Below, in pieces: positions 26,162 to 35,931 of a DNA stretch of 64,000 bases (position 1 is its first letter; every line of letters starts with the position of its first letter). Origin of the DNA: Gemmatimonadaceae bacterium (GTDB lineage Bacteria; Gemmatimonadota; Gemmatimonadetes; Gemmatimonadales; Gemmatimonadaceae); contig JALHNZ010000004.1 in the NCBI GenBank assembly GCA_022843265.1, positions 38,751 to 102,750 on the forward strand, given 5' to 3'. Both the position numbers and the translations under genes were made by a program. The notes under the pieces are model-generated. The model ran no database searches. It saw only the letters and a list, made by a program, of their open reading frames with translations, and was not told the DNA's origin.

Positions 26162-27553
26162 TCAAATGGGTTGGGCGACGTTGTGCGCAGGGGCATCCGC
26201 CGATGGGTTCGCCTGATCATGGCCGCTGGCGGCTGGCGTAACCGCCGCCTGCGCGGCTTTCGTGAGTCGCTCGCTCAGGTTGGGCAGCGCGGATCGCAGC
26301 CGTGCCACGAGCATTCCGTCGTGCCACCAGTCAAGGCCCCGCATGGCCGCATCGCCGAGCCGTGGCGCTGCCATCAACACAACCAATCCAGCCGCTGCCG
26401 AGAGCAATCCACCGAGGCCTCGCCACCATGCGACGACCGCCACGGCGCTGGCCACCAGCACGTACCACGCGACCATTATGTAGAGCCCCGGCACAATAAG
26501 GCGCGGCATCAGTTCAGCAACTTTTGATACCGAGCGGCGCGCCCGAGCGTGGATGAACTGCCACGCCGGCATGTGAATCGCTCCACCAAGCATTGCCAAT
26601 GGAGCGCTGAACAACTGCGCCGCACGTGCAGACGGTGTGTTGCGGCGCTCGCTTGCGTGCCACGCAATCAGCGCGCGCTCGGCACTGACCGCAGGCAGCG
26701 CCCGCTCAATCTCCCTGAACAGCTCCAACGACGCTTTCACGCGCGCACTTTCCTGCACCGGTTCGGCGATGCCAGGACCGTACGTTTCCGCCGCAATATG
26801 CTGCCATGCGTTCGTTGCAACGCGCATCGGATTGACGTCCCGCTGAGCGGTAGCCGCGACTATGGACGTCACCGCTCGCATCGCTTCCACCGCGAGCTCA
26901 TCGGGCGCGTTGCGTGTGATGGTACGCAAATGCGACGCGATGATCGCCGTGAGCTGAGGCGCCGCAGCTCGCGATTCAGGCGCCTGCCACGCATCCATTG
27001 CAATTGGATCGCCAAACTCAACCACAACGCGCGTGCGTTTCTCGTAGCGCGATTCGTAGATCAGGCCAACCGGCACAATACGCACGTTGCGGATTGCCTC
27101 GTCATCACGCGCTTCCAGTGCCATGCGCGCGAGTCCATTGCGGAGTGCGCCGAGGTGCGACCCCCCATTTACGCCACCCTCTGGAAATACGCACACGCAG
27201 CCACCACCACGCAGCACATCGCGCACGCGCGTAAAGGCCAGCACGTTGGCCTGCGCGCTGTCTTCACCCCGCGCTTTTGCTTTGCGCGCATCACGTACGC
27301 GGTGCACGGGCACGACACCCATCTGCCCGTATGCCCACGCGACAATGCGTTGTTCTGTGGCCGACACATTCGCCACAAAGTTCACACGACGAGGTACATG
27401 CGCGAGCACCGCACAAATGTCGGCGAGGTCGTTGGGGTGGTTTACCGCGAGCAGCAGTGGACCCGTCGCGGGCAGTTCGCCCACGACGTGCACATCGCGG
27501 TAACACCAACGCAGCGCGTGTCGTGAGCTCAGTGCGAGCAGTGAATAAAGCAT
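26162..27553 (-). CDS. PlsC-like 1-acyl-glycerol-3-phosphate acyltransferase family protein
   Basis: 463 residues. The N-terminal half is a PlsC acyltransferase domain: NHPNDLAD (catalytic His/Asp block, like NHPNSLLD of this subfamily), VPVHRVRD, VCVFPEGGVNGGSHLGALRNGLARMAL (phosphate-binding FPEG block). The C-terminal half has two hydrophobic segments (about 355-405), suggesting membrane anchoring. It likely transfers acyl chains to a glycerophospholipid precursor. The ATG at 27553 lacks a ribosome site. Confidence 0.85.
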   Translation of the reverse strand: MLYSLLALSSRHALRWCYRDVHVVGELPATGPLLLAVNHPNDLADICAVLAHVPRRVNFVANVSATEQRIVAWAYGQMGVVPVHRVRDARKAKARGEDSAQANVLAFTRVRDVLRGGGCVCVFPEGGVNGGSHLGALRNGLARMALEARDDEAIRNVRIVPVGLIYESRYEKRTRVVVEFGDPIAMDAWQAPESRAAAPQLTAIIASHLRTITRNAPDELAVEAMRAVTSIVAATAQRDVNPMRVATNAWQHIAAETYGPGIAEPVQESARVKASLELFREIERALPAVSAERALIAWHASERRNTPSARAAQLFSAPLAMLGGAIHMPAWQFIHARARRSVSKVAELMPRLIVPGLYIMVAWYVLVASAVAVVAWWRGLGGLLSAAAGLVVLMAAPRLGDAAMRGLDWWHDGMLVARLRSALPNLSERLTKAAQAAVTPAASGHDQANPSADAPAHNVAQPI

Positions 27554-27674
27554 GATCTGTAAAGAAAGCGGGACGAGTCGCACGACGGAATGGCACACAC
27601 TCTGGCGCCACCAACGGCGTCCGCTGCACTTTACCCGTCTCCCCGGTCTCACAGCTCACACGCGGACTGCTTCC

Positions 27675-28271
27675 ATGCTCAAGAAGGTTTTGCTCGGACT
27701 TGTCCTGTTGATCGTTGTGCTCGTCGGCGTGGCGTACCTGCTCCCGCGCAACATCACGGTCACACGTACGGCGCAACTCGCGTCGTCCCCCGATATCATC
27801 TTCCCGCTGCTCGAAACACCCTCCGAGTGGCCGCAGTGGTCGCCGTGGAACAAGCGCGATCCAAACATGAAGATCACGTACTCGGGTCCGCCCAGCGGTC
27901 AGGGCGCAAAATGGGCGTGGACAAGCGAGTCCGAGGGCGACGGCGAAATGGTGATCACCGAGTCTGTGCCGTCGGTCGTCGTGAACTTTGAACTCACCAT
28001 CGTGGGCATGGGGCCACCATCGCGCGGTGGCTTCCGCCTCGCTCCCAATGCCAACGGCACGGTGGTGGAATGGAGCATGACGGCCGATATGGGCAACTCA
28101 CCAATGGGTCGCTGGATCGGCCTCATGATGCCGGGCTGGCTCGCCAAGGACTTTGACGACGGACTCGCTGCGCTCGACGCGTATGCGAAAACGCGTCCGC
28201 CAGGCGAGCACATCATGGGCGTTGAACTACCGGGCGCTGCACTCGTCGCGCCAACCACATCACCACCGTGA
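27675..28271 (+). CDS. SRPBCC (polyketide cyclase-like) domain protein with N-terminal anchor
   Basis: 198 residues. An N-terminal transmembrane helix (about 4-22, KKVLLGLVLLIVVLVGVAYLL) is followed by an SRPBCC/START-like domain: ITVTRTAQLASSPDIIFPLLETPSEWPQWSPW and later GFRLAPNANGTVVEWSM. Such domains bind hydrophobic ligands or act as uncharacterised stress proteins. It diverges from the acyltransferase gene and is monocistronic. Confidence 0.82.
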   Translation: MLKKVLLGLVLLIVVLVGVAYLLPRNITVTRTAQLASSPDIIFPLLETPSEWPQWSPWNKRDPNMKITYSGPPSGQGAKWAWTSESEGDGEMVITESVPSVVVNFELTIVGMGPPSRGGFRLAPNANGTVVEWSMTADMGNSPMGRWIGLMMPGWLAKDFDDGLAALDAYAKTRPPGEHIMGVELPGAALVAPTTSPP

Positions 28272-28303
28272 TTGCCAGCACAACGATGCGCAGTGGAGCT
28301 GGG

Positions 28304-28585
28304 TTACCACTGCACATCGCCACGATCGACCGCGCGCCTGAGACCCCACACCACGCTGCCGAGTACGCCCAGATCGCCAATCAACAGCCCCGAGTAGAGC
28401 CAGCCGCGCCCAAGATTTTCATCTGACACATGCGCGGACATCGCCATCATGGGAATCGCGATCAGCAGCGACACTACAATACCGGCCGCCATGCGCATGT
28501 TGTCGCGTTTTCTCGCGCGGGCCATCCACTCCAGCTCGGCCGCAAGCTGCGCGCGACGTTTCTCGTGCTCGGCCTCCCGAGTCAC
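28304..28585 (-). CDS. Small two-helix membrane protein
   Basis: 93 residues: a charged N-terminal helix (TREAEHEKRRAQLAAELEWMARARKRD), then two transmembrane segments (about 31-50 and 61-79) and a basic tail. The GTG start overlaps the ArsC-like gene stop in GTGA, so translation is coupled to it. No family recognised. Confidence 0.6.
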   Translation of the reverse strand: MTREAEHEKRRAQLAAELEWMARARKRDNMRMAAGIVVSLLIAIPMMAMSAHVSDENLGRGWLYSGLLIGDLGVLGSVVWGLRRAVDRGDVQW

Positions 28586-28950
28586 CGTCCGACCCACTCC
28601 TTCCACGTGGCTTCGGCGAGTCCGACAGTGACCTTCTGCTGAAAGCGCACCAGTGGTTGCACGAGCAGCAACGGTTCTTCGCTGAGCAGCGTGAGCCACT
28701 TTTCTTCTCCGTAGCGCGACGGCCCCAGCCCCATTTCCGCAAATCGTTTGCCTTCGCGGTCGATCAGCTTCTCCACGCCATACTTCTGCGAGAAGCGACG
28801 AAGTTCACCGAGCGAAGGGGCGCGGATTGCAAAGTCCATAAAGTGCACTTTGATACGCCGCTCCTTGAAGAAGCGTTCCGCCTTCCGGGTATCGCTGTGC
28901 TTTTTGGTGCCGAGAATTTGCACCTCGATCTGGCCGGGAAGCGATGACAT
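28582..28950 (-). CDS. ArsC/Spx-fold protein without cysteines
   Basis: 122 residues with a thioredoxin-like ArsC fold: VQILGTKKHSDTRKAERFFKERRIKVHFMD, then SLGELRRFSQKYGVEKLIDREGKRF and LLLVQPLVRFQQKVTVGL. In arsenate reductases and Spx the position of His18 is the catalytic Cys. This protein has no cysteine at all, so it cannot be a classical arsenate reductase. The ATG overlaps the symporter stop by 1 nt (TGATG). It may be a structural or regulatory relative. Confidence 0.8.
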   Translation of the reverse strand: MSSLPGQIEVQILGTKKHSDTRKAERFFKERRIKVHFMDFAIRAPSLGELRRFSQKYGVEKLIDREGKRFAEMGLGPSRYGEEKWLTLLSEEPLLLVQPLVRFQQKVTVGLAEATWKEWVGR

Positions 28951-30197
28951 CAGACGCGCCCCTCCGCTTCGCAGGCCAGTCGCTTGCTGTCATCAAACTC
29001 GCCTTCACTGCGCGCCACCACGAGCGTGGCCACGCCGTTGCCAATGAAGTTGGTGATCGCCCGTGCTTCCGACATGAACCGGTCGACACCAAGCAGGATC
29101 GCCAGCCCCTCAATGGGCACCGTTTTGGTGGCCGCCAACGTGCTGGCCAGCACCACGAATCCCGATCCTGTCACACCGGCTGCGCCTTTTGAAGTGACCA
29201 TCAAAATGCCCAGCAACGTGAGCTGTTCGCCGATATTCATGTCCACGTTGTACACCTGCGCCAGAAACATCGCGGCCATGACCAGATAGATCGCCGTCCC
29301 GTCAAGATTGAACGAGTAGCCCGCGGGCACAACAAGACCGGTCACCGGGCGCGACGCACCGTAGCGCTCCAGCTTTTCCAACAGTCGCGGAAATGCAGAT
29401 TCGGAACTCGACGTGCCGAGCACGAGCAGGATTTCCTGGCGAATGAAGACGAGAAATCGCCAGAGTGAAAATCCATACTGTCGCATGATCAGGCCGAGCA
29501 CCACGAAGATGAACAGCGCCATCGTGATGTACACCGCCAGCATCAGCTTGCCGAGCGGCAACAACGTGCGAACACCAAACGTGCCCACGGTGTACGCCAT
29601 CGCGCCAAACGCACCGATCGGTGCGACCTTCATGATGATCGATACAATCTTGAAGAACACTTCGCTGAGACGCTCGAACACGTCGCTCACCAACTGCGCA
29701 CGCTCCCCGAGCATGGCCATCGCGATACCGAACAGCACCGCGAAGAACACCACCTGCAGCAGTTCACCTTTCGCAAAGGCTTCAACAACGCTCGACGGCA
29801 CGATGTTCGAGAGAAACCCGATCACACCAAGGGGCTCTGTGCCAGCACCGGGAAGCGTTGCATTCGCCAGATCATCAGGCCGGATGAATCCGGCACCGGG
29901 CTTGAGCACATTCACCACGATCAAGCCGATCACCAGCGAGAGCAGCGACGTGAGTGTGAAGTACACAAACGCCTTGCCGCCAACGCGCCCAAGTCGTCGC
30001 AGATCCTGCATCGACGAAATGCCCGTCACAATCGTAAGAAATACGATTGGGGCGACAATCATCTTGATGAGATTGATGAACGTGTCGCCAAGCGGCTTCA
30101 TCGTTCGCGCAACGTCGGGCGAGACAATGCCGAGGGTTACCCCAACGGCCACTGCGAACAGTACTTGTACGGTGAGATTGCCAGCGAGCTTTCGCAT
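28950..30197 (-). CDS. Dicarboxylate/amino-acid:cation symporter (DctA/GltP family)
   Basis: A 415-residue inner-membrane transporter of the DAACS family with about eight helices and two re-entrant loops. Diagnostic motifs are LGTSSSESAFPRLLEKLE (serine-rich HP1 loop), PAGYSFNLDGTAIY (the NMDGT-like motif) and TSKGAAGVTGSGFVVLA (HP2). It imports glutamate or C4-dicarboxylates with Na or H ions; which one is not visible. The ATG at 30197 is preferred over a longer frame, because the N-terminal LAGNLTVQVLFAVAVGVTLG is the usual start. It is first in a coupled three-gene chain. Confidence 0.93.
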   Translation of the reverse strand: MRKLAGNLTVQVLFAVAVGVTLGIVSPDVARTMKPLGDTFINLIKMIVAPIVFLTIVTGISSMQDLRRLGRVGGKAFVYFTLTSLLSLVIGLIVVNVLKPGAGFIRPDDLANATLPGAGTEPLGVIGFLSNIVPSSVVEAFAKGELLQVVFFAVLFGIAMAMLGERAQLVSDVFERLSEVFFKIVSIIMKVAPIGAFGAMAYTVGTFGVRTLLPLGKLMLAVYITMALFIFVVLGLIMRQYGFSLWRFLVFIRQEILLVLGTSSSESAFPRLLEKLERYGASRPVTGLVVPAGYSFNLDGTAIYLVMAAMFLAQVYNVDMNIGEQLTLLGILMVTSKGAAGVTGSGFVVLASTLAATKTVPIEGLAILLGVDRFMSEARAITNFIGNGVATLVVARSEGEFDDSKRLACEAEGRV

Positions 30198-30344
30198 GCG
30201 GGTGCGTGGAGGTGAGTGAGTCGCCCGCGGCAGGGTAACGCCGCGCGCCTTAAGGGAACAGGGCTTCGGGCCGACGCGTGCGGCGGTTGGCACGCACATG
30301 CGTAGATTTCCCCGCGCCACCGACCTCCGCCCTTACTGCGCCGC

Positions 30345-31136
30345 ATGCAGCATACCGTTGTTTCTCTCGTTACGATTGCGGCCGTTGCTGCCGTTGGCAG
30401 TGCCGCGAACGCCGTGGCCGGCGGCGGTACGTTGCTCACCTTCCCCGCGCTGATCGCCCTCGGGGTACCTCCGGTGGCCGCCAATGCGACCAGCACGGTG
30501 GCGCTCTGGCCTGGCACCATCAGCAGCATGCTTGGCTATCGACGCGAGCTGGCGGGTGCCCGCAGCTGGGCGACCCGGTTTGCCGTTCCCAGTGTGCTGG
30601 GCGGCATTGTAGGCGCAGCGCTATTGCTCGTGACCAGCGAGAAGCGCTTTGCGTTGCTCATCCCGTGGCTGGTGTTTGGCGCCACGTTGTTGTTCGCGCT
30701 TCAGAAGCCGGTGGTGCGCTGGCTGCTTGCACGCGGCAGCGTCAGGAATCCGCTCACCGCTGAAGCGCAGCTCGCACCACCCAGTACCGGGTTGTTGTTT
30801 GCGCAGTTCGCAGTAGCGATTTACGGCGGCTACTTTGGCGCGGGTGCCGGCATCGTCATGCTCGCAGCGCTAGGCCTGATGGGGCTGACCAACATCCACC
30901 AGATGAACGGCCTGAAAAACTGGGGCGCGGTGTGTTTTAACGGGGTGGCGGCGCTGATCTTCGTGGTGATGGGGCTGGTCAACTGGCCCATCGCACTGGC
31001 CATGGCAGCGGGCTCGATCGTGGGCGGCTACGCCACGGCCGGCATTGCACGTCGGGCCCCTCAAGCCGTGGTGCGAGGCATTGTGACCGCGATCGGGCTT
31101 GGCTCAACCGTCTGGCTGTATGCGCGCATGACGTGA
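30345..31136 (+). CDS. TSUP (TauE/SafE) family membrane transporter
   Basis: 263 residues, about eight hydrophobic helices. The N-terminal ANAVAGGGTLLTFPALIALGVPPVAANATSTVAL and the internal repeat VAIYGGYFGAGAGIVMLAAL...NGLKNW are the two-fold repeated signatures of the TauE/SafE family, which export sulfite or organosulfonates, or move other anions. Substrate unknown. No obvious ribosome site at the ATG. Confidence 0.88.
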   Translation: MQHTVVSLVTIAAVAAVGSAANAVAGGGTLLTFPALIALGVPPVAANATSTVALWPGTISSMLGYRRELAGARSWATRFAVPSVLGGIVGAALLLVTSEKRFALLIPWLVFGATLLFALQKPVVRWLLARGSVRNPLTAEAQLAPPSTGLLFAQFAVAIYGGYFGAGAGIVMLAALGLMGLTNIHQMNGLKNWGAVCFNGVAALIFVVMGLVNWPIALAMAAGSIVGGYATAGIARRAPQAVVRGIVTAIGLGSTVWLYARMT

Positions 31137-31180
31137 TTCGCAGCGGGCGCGCAGCGGGCGCGCGTTCTGCAGCCCAAGCG

Positions 31181-32071
31181 CTACCGCTTCGTGAAGGTTG
31201 ATCCATCAAAGAGCAGCTTTCCGTTCGCGAACTTCACGTCCACCGTGAGGCGCCCCTCAGACGACGCCAGAACGACAGCTCCACCCGTGGCGTACCAGCG
31301 TCCATTCTCGTCACGCTCCTCGGGTGTAATTGACGCACCGGGAACGTTCACCGAAAATCGTTTGCGATACGTGAACGTGCCGTCCGCCGCAAAGGCCCAC
31401 GACTCTTCGTTGGTGTACGTGCCCGCGCCGGCATGCGAATTGGCGACCGGTTCAACGTGCCACAAACCGGTCAACTGCGATTGCAGCTGCAGATCGGGTG
31501 TTGCGGCGCGCGACTCTGCGGCGGTCAACAGCTGCGCGACACTCGCCACTGCCAACGCCAATGTGCTATCAGACGCGCTGGCTTCCAGAACGGCCACCGC
31601 ACCGATCATGGTGGAATCGTTGATGCGTGCCACGGCCACGTGCGCCACAACGGGCTTGTTGCCCTTCACACGCAGCGATCCCGCGAGGCCGCTGTGCGCA
31701 CCAAACGCCCTCGGGGCCAGTGGTGCGATGACCTGCGTGTCTTCGTCGCGTGGCACACCGAGCACGCGTTGGGCATCACCGAGTGCCAGTTCAGGCGACG
31801 AGAAGTGTCCGGCATACAATACAAGCGCGATGGTCTGGGCGTCGTTCGCCAGCGCGTGGATGCGTCCGTCTTTACCCGAGAGAGAAAAACCCGACGGGGC
31901 GGTGTACGACACACCAAAGCCTGCGATCAGCGCAGGCGCCGTTCGTAACGCGGCTGTGTTTGCCTGGGATTGCGCCGACAGGGGCTTGTCCGGGGTGCAC
32001 CATAGCAGCGCAGCAGCGGCCAAGCCGCCCGCTAACCGTCTCGAGCGATAACTCCACGTACGTCGCATCAT
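31181..32071 (-). CDS. Uncharacterised secreted protein
   Basis: 296 residues from the ATG at 32071, which has GGAGAG 1 nt upstream (or the second ATG at 32068). A signal peptide (about 1-33, cleaved near PLSAQSQA) precedes a region with GFGVSYTAPSGFSLSGKDGRI and a C-terminal part (about 205-296) with LTGLWHVEP, ESWAFAADGTFTYRKR and GRWYATGGAVVLASSEG, typical of lipocalin-like repeats. It diverges from the TetR gene. Function unknown. Confidence 0.65.
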   Translation of the reverse strand: MMRRTWSYRSRRLAGGLAAAALLWCTPDKPLSAQSQANTAALRTAPALIAGFGVSYTAPSGFSLSGKDGRIHALANDAQTIALVLYAGHFSSPELALGDAQRVLGVPRDEDTQVIAPLAPRAFGAHSGLAGSLRVKGNKPVVAHVAVARINDSTMIGAVAVLEASASDSTLALAVASVAQLLTAAESRAATPDLQLQSQLTGLWHVEPVANSHAGAGTYTNEESWAFAADGTFTYRKRFSVNVPGASITPEERDENGRWYATGGAVVLASSEGRLTVDVKFANGKLLFDGSTFTKR

Positions 32072-32174
32072 CTCTCCAAGCTGAACCGGTGCAGTTATTG
32101 CAGCTACGTGTGACTCCGGCATCACGACGCACAAGACCGGATGCAGGGCACAGTGATCTACAGCATAGACATTG

Positions 32175-32200
32175 TATAACGCTCTGATCAGATTCGAATC
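32175..32200 (+). promoter_or_regulatory. TetR gene promoter and possible operator
   Basis: A good -10, TATAAC (32175-32180), would start transcription near 32187. The perfect 10-bp palindrome GATTCGAATC (32191-32200) abuts the ATG at 32201. A palindrome at the start of a TetR gene, between divergent genes, is a common autoregulatory site; no -35 is obvious. Confidence 0.4.
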
Positions 32201-32986
32201 ATGTCCACTCCCACGAACACCCCAGATTCCGCCCAGACTCCGCGTCGCCGAATGGTGCTCGCCGCGATTGCTCTGGTTTCTACGTCGCACCCAACCGGGC
32301 CCACCAAAGGTCGAGCCACTCGGGCTACGGCGCTGGGAGCAGAAGCCGTCGGTATTCGCGCCGTGGCCGAAGCGGTTGGTGTCACCCACGCGGCGCCGCT
32401 GCATCACTTTCCCGATCGCGTGTCGCTGCTCGCAGCAATGGCCGCCGAGGGCAATCGACAGCTTGCGCAAGAGCTCACCACCTCCGCCGCGGCGTACGCG
32501 CACTCCACGGCTCGCCAGCAACTCGGCTCCGTGGTCCGCGCGCAGGCCCTGTGGGCGGCGCATCATCCGGGATTGTGGGACGTCATGTGCAATCCGCACC
32601 TCACCGCCGATGTCGGCGCCGTATGGCGCGGTCGACAATCCGGGCGCACGGCCGTGGACGTGCTTGCAACCGCCGATGTGGCCAGCATGAAGCCGACCGA
32701 CTCACGCGCGCTTGCGCGACGCGCCGAAGCGTTTGACGAATTGGTCGATGCCAAGCTGCTCGTGCTACAGGCGTATTCCGATGTAGTCGCGGCCTGCAAT
32801 GCCACGGAACTCGACGAGACGCGACTGGTTCGAGGCGATCGCCGTCCACTGGTGAACGCGCTCACCACGATTGCCGATGGTCTCGCCTTGCAGTTTGTGG
32901 CGGAACGCGACACGCCGGACTCGGCGCTGGCAGCACACGTGGACAACACGCTCGACCTGTTGCTGGCGGGCGTACTCACGCGATAA
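32201..32986 (+). CDS. TetR-family transcriptional regulator
   Basis: 261 residues. The N-terminal helix-turn-helix is visible as GAEAVGIRAVAEAVGVTHAAPLHHFPDRVSLLAAMAAEG, where the VTHAAPLHHF block matches the TetR recognition helix. The rest is all-helical ligand-binding domain without a recognisable ligand clue. The N-terminal 40 residues are longer than usual. It may control itself and the divergent secreted-protein gene. Confidence 0.85.
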   Translation: MSTPTNTPDSAQTPRRRMVLAAIALVSTSHPTGPTKGRATRATALGAEAVGIRAVAEAVGVTHAAPLHHFPDRVSLLAAMAAEGNRQLAQELTTSAAAYAHSTARQQLGSVVRAQALWAAHHPGLWDVMCNPHLTADVGAVWRGRQSGRTAVDVLATADVASMKPTDSRALARRAEAFDELVDAKLLVLQAYSDVVAACNATELDETRLVRGDRRPLVNALTTIADGLALQFVAERDTPDSALAAHVDNTLDLLLAGVLTR

Positions 32987-33023
32987 AAACACGCCGGCGC
33001 GTCGAATGTGACGCGCCGGCGTG
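32985..33023 (-). terminator. Terminator of the molybdenum dehydrogenase operon
   Basis: A 14-bp stem (CACGCCGGCGCGTC with GACGCGCCGGCGTG) around a 6-nt loop. On the minus strand it is followed by TTTTT, so it terminates the dehydrogenase operon; on the plus strand it lies just after the TetR stop and has no U-tract. Confidence 0.85.
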
Positions 33024-33058
33024 CATAACACCTACCGAACGATGCGCATTGTTGCGTG

Positions 33059-35302
33059 CTACGACCAACTCAGATCGTGGTTTGACAGCGGCAGTGATCG
33101 CACACGCTTTCCGGTCGCGGCAAAGATCGCGTTGGTCACAGCCGGCACTACGGGGGGCAACGCCGGCTCGCCGATACCCGTGGGTGAGTTATCCGTCAGA
33201 TTCCAGAACACTTCCACTGGTGGCGCTTGCGTCAGCCGCAGCAGGGGAAAGTCGTGGAAGTTGCTCTGCATCGCGCGTCCACCCGAGATGGTGATTTCCT
33301 GTGCCAGAACCTGACCAATACCATCAAGCACCGCGCCCTGCGTCTGCTGTTCGGCGCCGCTCGGGTTGATGATCTGGCTGCCGACATCGCCCGCTGCCCA
33401 CACTTTGTCCACCTTCACGTCACCGCTCTTGCTCACCGTAACCTGCGCTACTTCTGCGAAGTAGCCGCGGTGACTGAAGTAAAACGCCACGCCCAGGCCC
33501 GTGCCTTTGGGCAACGAAGCGCGACGGGCCCAGCCTGATTTTTCGGCGACCAGATCCAGTACACCGCGCATACGCATCGCATCGAGCCCCTGCGGCTGCG
33601 GACGTCCTTCAACCGGCGCGGGCGCGGGTTGCAGATTAGTCAGCACGCCACGCAGAAACTCCACTGTGTCTTTGCCGGCCGCGTGTGCGCACTCGTCGAG
33701 AAAGCCCATGAAGGCAAACGACAGCGCATTACTGCGCGGCGCTCGCAGTGCGCCGGTGGGTACACCAAGCGGCATCACCGACGTCGCGATCTGCAAGTTC
33801 GGCACGAAACGCGCCGGGAACTCGGTGGGGCCAATGTCCGCACTCGCCGCAAATCGTTCACCTTCGCCATACGTGGCAAAGTGGTTGGCGAACGCAGTCA
33901 TTGCACCGTTGGCATCAAAACCAGCGCGGAACTTGTGGAAGCCACCCGGGCGATAAAAGTCGTGCTGCATGTCATCTTCGCGCGTCCACAACAGCTTCAC
34001 GGGCACACCCGTTTCGCGCGCAATCCACGCCGCCTCTACCATGAAGTCGTTGTACAAACGTCGACCGAATCCACCACCAGAACGGATGATGTGCACCGTG
34101 ATGTCATCGGGTGCGAGTCCAAGCGTGCGCGCGACCAGTTGACGACCGCTGTCCGGCAACTGCGCCGGCGCCCAGATCTCCATCTTTCCATTCACAAAAT
34201 GCGCCGTGCAGTTCTGCGGCTCGAGCGGGGCGTGCGCGATAAACGGATAGCTGTACTCTGCTTCCACGGTTTTCGCCGCGGCGCGCATGGCGGCCTCCAC
34301 ATCTCCGTCGTTGCGAATCGTGCGCTGCGGAGCGGTGGCAAACAACGCCTTCGCCTGCGCGGCAAAACCGTCACTGCTCTGCGATGCTGTGGCGCCTTCG
34401 TTCCACTGCACCTGGAGCGCCTTGCGCGCCGTTTGCACTTTCCACCAGCTGTCGCCAACAATCGCGACACCACCAACGAGTGCGCCAAGATTGTCACCGC
34501 CTTCCACCACAAACGCGTGCGTGATGCCTGGCATTTTCGCCAACGCGGCAGTGTTCGCACTCGTAACTTTGCCGCCAAATACCGGGCACTTCACGAACGT
34601 GGCGTACTTCATCCCCGGTCGCGTGATATCAATGCCGAAGAGTGGCTTGCCCGTCACAATGGCGTGGTTGTCCACACCACGTACACGCTGCCCGATGATC
34701 TTGAAATTTTTCGGATCTTTCAGCGGCACCGTGGCCAGATCGGGCGGTGCGATGGTCACGGCAGCGCTCGCGAGCGCACCATACGTCAGAGAGCGATTGC
34801 TTGACCGGTGATGTACAACACCGGCTTCGGTTGTGCATTCACCCGCCGGTACATTCCACTGCTGCGCCGCGGCACCAACAAGCATCGCGCGCGCCGCCGC
34901 GCCAACACGGCGCATTGGCAACCAGTTGTTTGGTGTGGCGGTACTGCCACCCGCCGTCTGCCCCTGAAAGTTTTTCGTATCAAGGCTCGCCTGCTGCACG
35001 CGCACCTGCGTCCACGCCACATCGAGTTCTTCGGCGATCAGCATGGGCAACATCGTCTTCACGCCCTGACCGATTTCCGGATTCTTGGCCATGATCGTCA
35101 CCACACCATCCGGTGTGAGTGAGATATAGGCGCTCAGGCGTGGATCGTCTGCCGGCGGAACGGCGCCGTTGATGCGAGGCGACGTCAGCGCTTCCACCGC
35201 ATCAAGCGGCTCGAACACACTGGCGAACAACAGTCCACCACCCGCGATGGCCGAGACACGCAGGAATGCGCGACGGGTAACGGGCGCCGTTGGCGTAGTC
35301 AT
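33059..35302 (-). CDS. Molybdopterin-binding large subunit of an IorB-type aldehyde/xanthine dehydrogenase
   Basis: 747 residues. It has a Tat signal ([10 protein letters not shown]) and so is exported folded with its cofactor. The body shows [56 protein letters not shown] and the C-terminal [19 protein letters not shown] with the catalytic Glu, as in isoquinoline 1-oxidoreductase beta subunits. It probably oxidises an aldehyde or N-heterocycle in the periplasm, with the 2Fe-2S subunit encoded upstream (ATGA overlap). The electron acceptor is unknown, and no FAD subunit or maturation factor is adjacent. Confidence 0.93.
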   Translation of the reverse strand: MTTPTAPVTRRAFLRVSAIAGGGLLFASVFEPLDAVEALTSPRINGAVPPADDPRLSAYISLTPDGVVTIMAKNPEIGQGVKTMLPMLIAEELDVAWTQVRVQQASLDTKNFQGQTAGGSTATPNNWLPMRRVGAAARAMLVGAAAQQWNVPAGECTTEAGVVHHRSSNRSLTYGALASAAVTIAPPDLATVPLKDPKNFKIIGQRVRGVDNHAIVTGKPLFGIDITRPGMKYATFVKCPVFGGKVTSANTAALAKMPGITHAFVVEGGDNLGALVGGVAIVGDSWWKVQTARKALQVQWNEGATASQSSDGFAAQAKALFATAPQRTIRNDGDVEAAMRAAAKTVEAEYSYPFIAHAPLEPQNCTAHFVNGKMEIWAPAQLPDSGRQLVARTLGLAPDDITVHIIRSGGGFGRRLYNDFMVEAAWIARETGVPVKLLWTREDDMQHDFYRPGGFHKFRAGFDANGAMTAFANHFATYGEGERFAASADIGPTEFPARFVPNLQIATSVMPLGVPTGALRAPRSNALSFAFMGFLDECAHAAGKDTVEFLRGVLTNLQPAPAPVEGRPQPQGLDAMRMRGVLDLVAEKSGWARRASLPKGTGLGVAFYFSHRGYFAEVAQVTVSKSGDVKVDKVWAAGDVGSQIINPSGAEQQTQGAVLDGIGQVLAQEITISGGRAMQSNFHDFPLLRLTQAPPVEVFWNLTDNSPTGIGEPALPPVVPAVTNAIFAATGKRVRSLPLSNHDLSWS

Positions 35303-35814
35303 TCCGGTGTCCCCCGACTCGACGTGCCGTTACGCGGCGCACCCGACGGCGTTGGCGCCGCAAGCATTTCGGCCGCACGATGAATTCCCTGACGAATGCG
35401 AAGATACGTCGCGCAACGACAGAGGTTGCCGTTCATCGCCGCATCGATATCCGCGTCGGTCGGCTTGGGATTTTTTGCCAGCAGCGCGGAGGCGGACATC
35501 AGTTGTCCGGCCTGACAATACCCGCACTGCGGGACGTCGAGTTCGTCCCACGCACGCTGCAGCGCGTGCGTGCCGTCGGGCGAGAGCCCTTCAATCGTCG
35601 TGATCTCCGCTCCCTGCACCGCAGTGGCGGGCAGCACGCAGGATCGTGTGGGCGCGCCGTTCACGTGCACGGTACACGCACCGCATTGAGCCGCACCGCA
35701 ACCGAACTTGGTGCCCTTCATGTCAAGTTCGTCGCGCAAAACCCAGAGGAGCGGCATATCCGACGGCACATCGACCGTGCGGGACTGCCCGTTTACCTTG
35801 AGGGTGATATTCAT
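35299..35814 (-). CDS. 2Fe-2S small subunit of the IorAB-type dehydrogenase
   Basis: 171 residues. The N-terminal plant-type ferredoxin domain has [15 protein letters not shown]...SC (first cluster) and the C-terminal helical domain has CGYCQAGQ...CRC (second cluster). This is the IorA/CoxS pattern that passes electrons from the Mo site. It has no signal peptide, so export would be as a complex with the Tat-tagged large subunit. The ATG at 35814 is chosen because NITLKVNGQ is the normal start. Confidence 0.92.
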   Translation of the reverse strand: MNITLKVNGQSRTVDVPSDMPLLWVLRDELDMKGTKFGCGAAQCGACTVHVNGAPTRSCVLPATAVQGAEITTIEGLSPDGTHALQRAWDELDVPQCGYCQAGQLMSASALLAKNPKPTDADIDAAMNGNLCRCATYLRIRQGIHRAAEMLAAPTPSGAPRNGTSSRGTPE

Positions 35815-35931
35815 ATTCGAGGCGGGCCGGGAGGAAGGAGAGATCGTTGTAATGTCCACTCGGACAACCTGAGAGTCCAGTGCGGTTGCCCGCCCGCTGG
35901 TCAGATCCTCCAGATACTGACATTGTCCATT

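Noticed and set aside
26549..27526. A 325-codon plus-strand frame over the acyltransferase gene.
   Set aside because: Shadow of the PlsC-like gene; composition dominated by Arg, His and Cys.
33629..34804. A 391-codon frame on the plus strand across the dehydrogenase gene.
   Set aside because: It is antisense to an unmistakable enzyme, is rich in Arg and His, and has no family motif: a GC-driven shadow frame.
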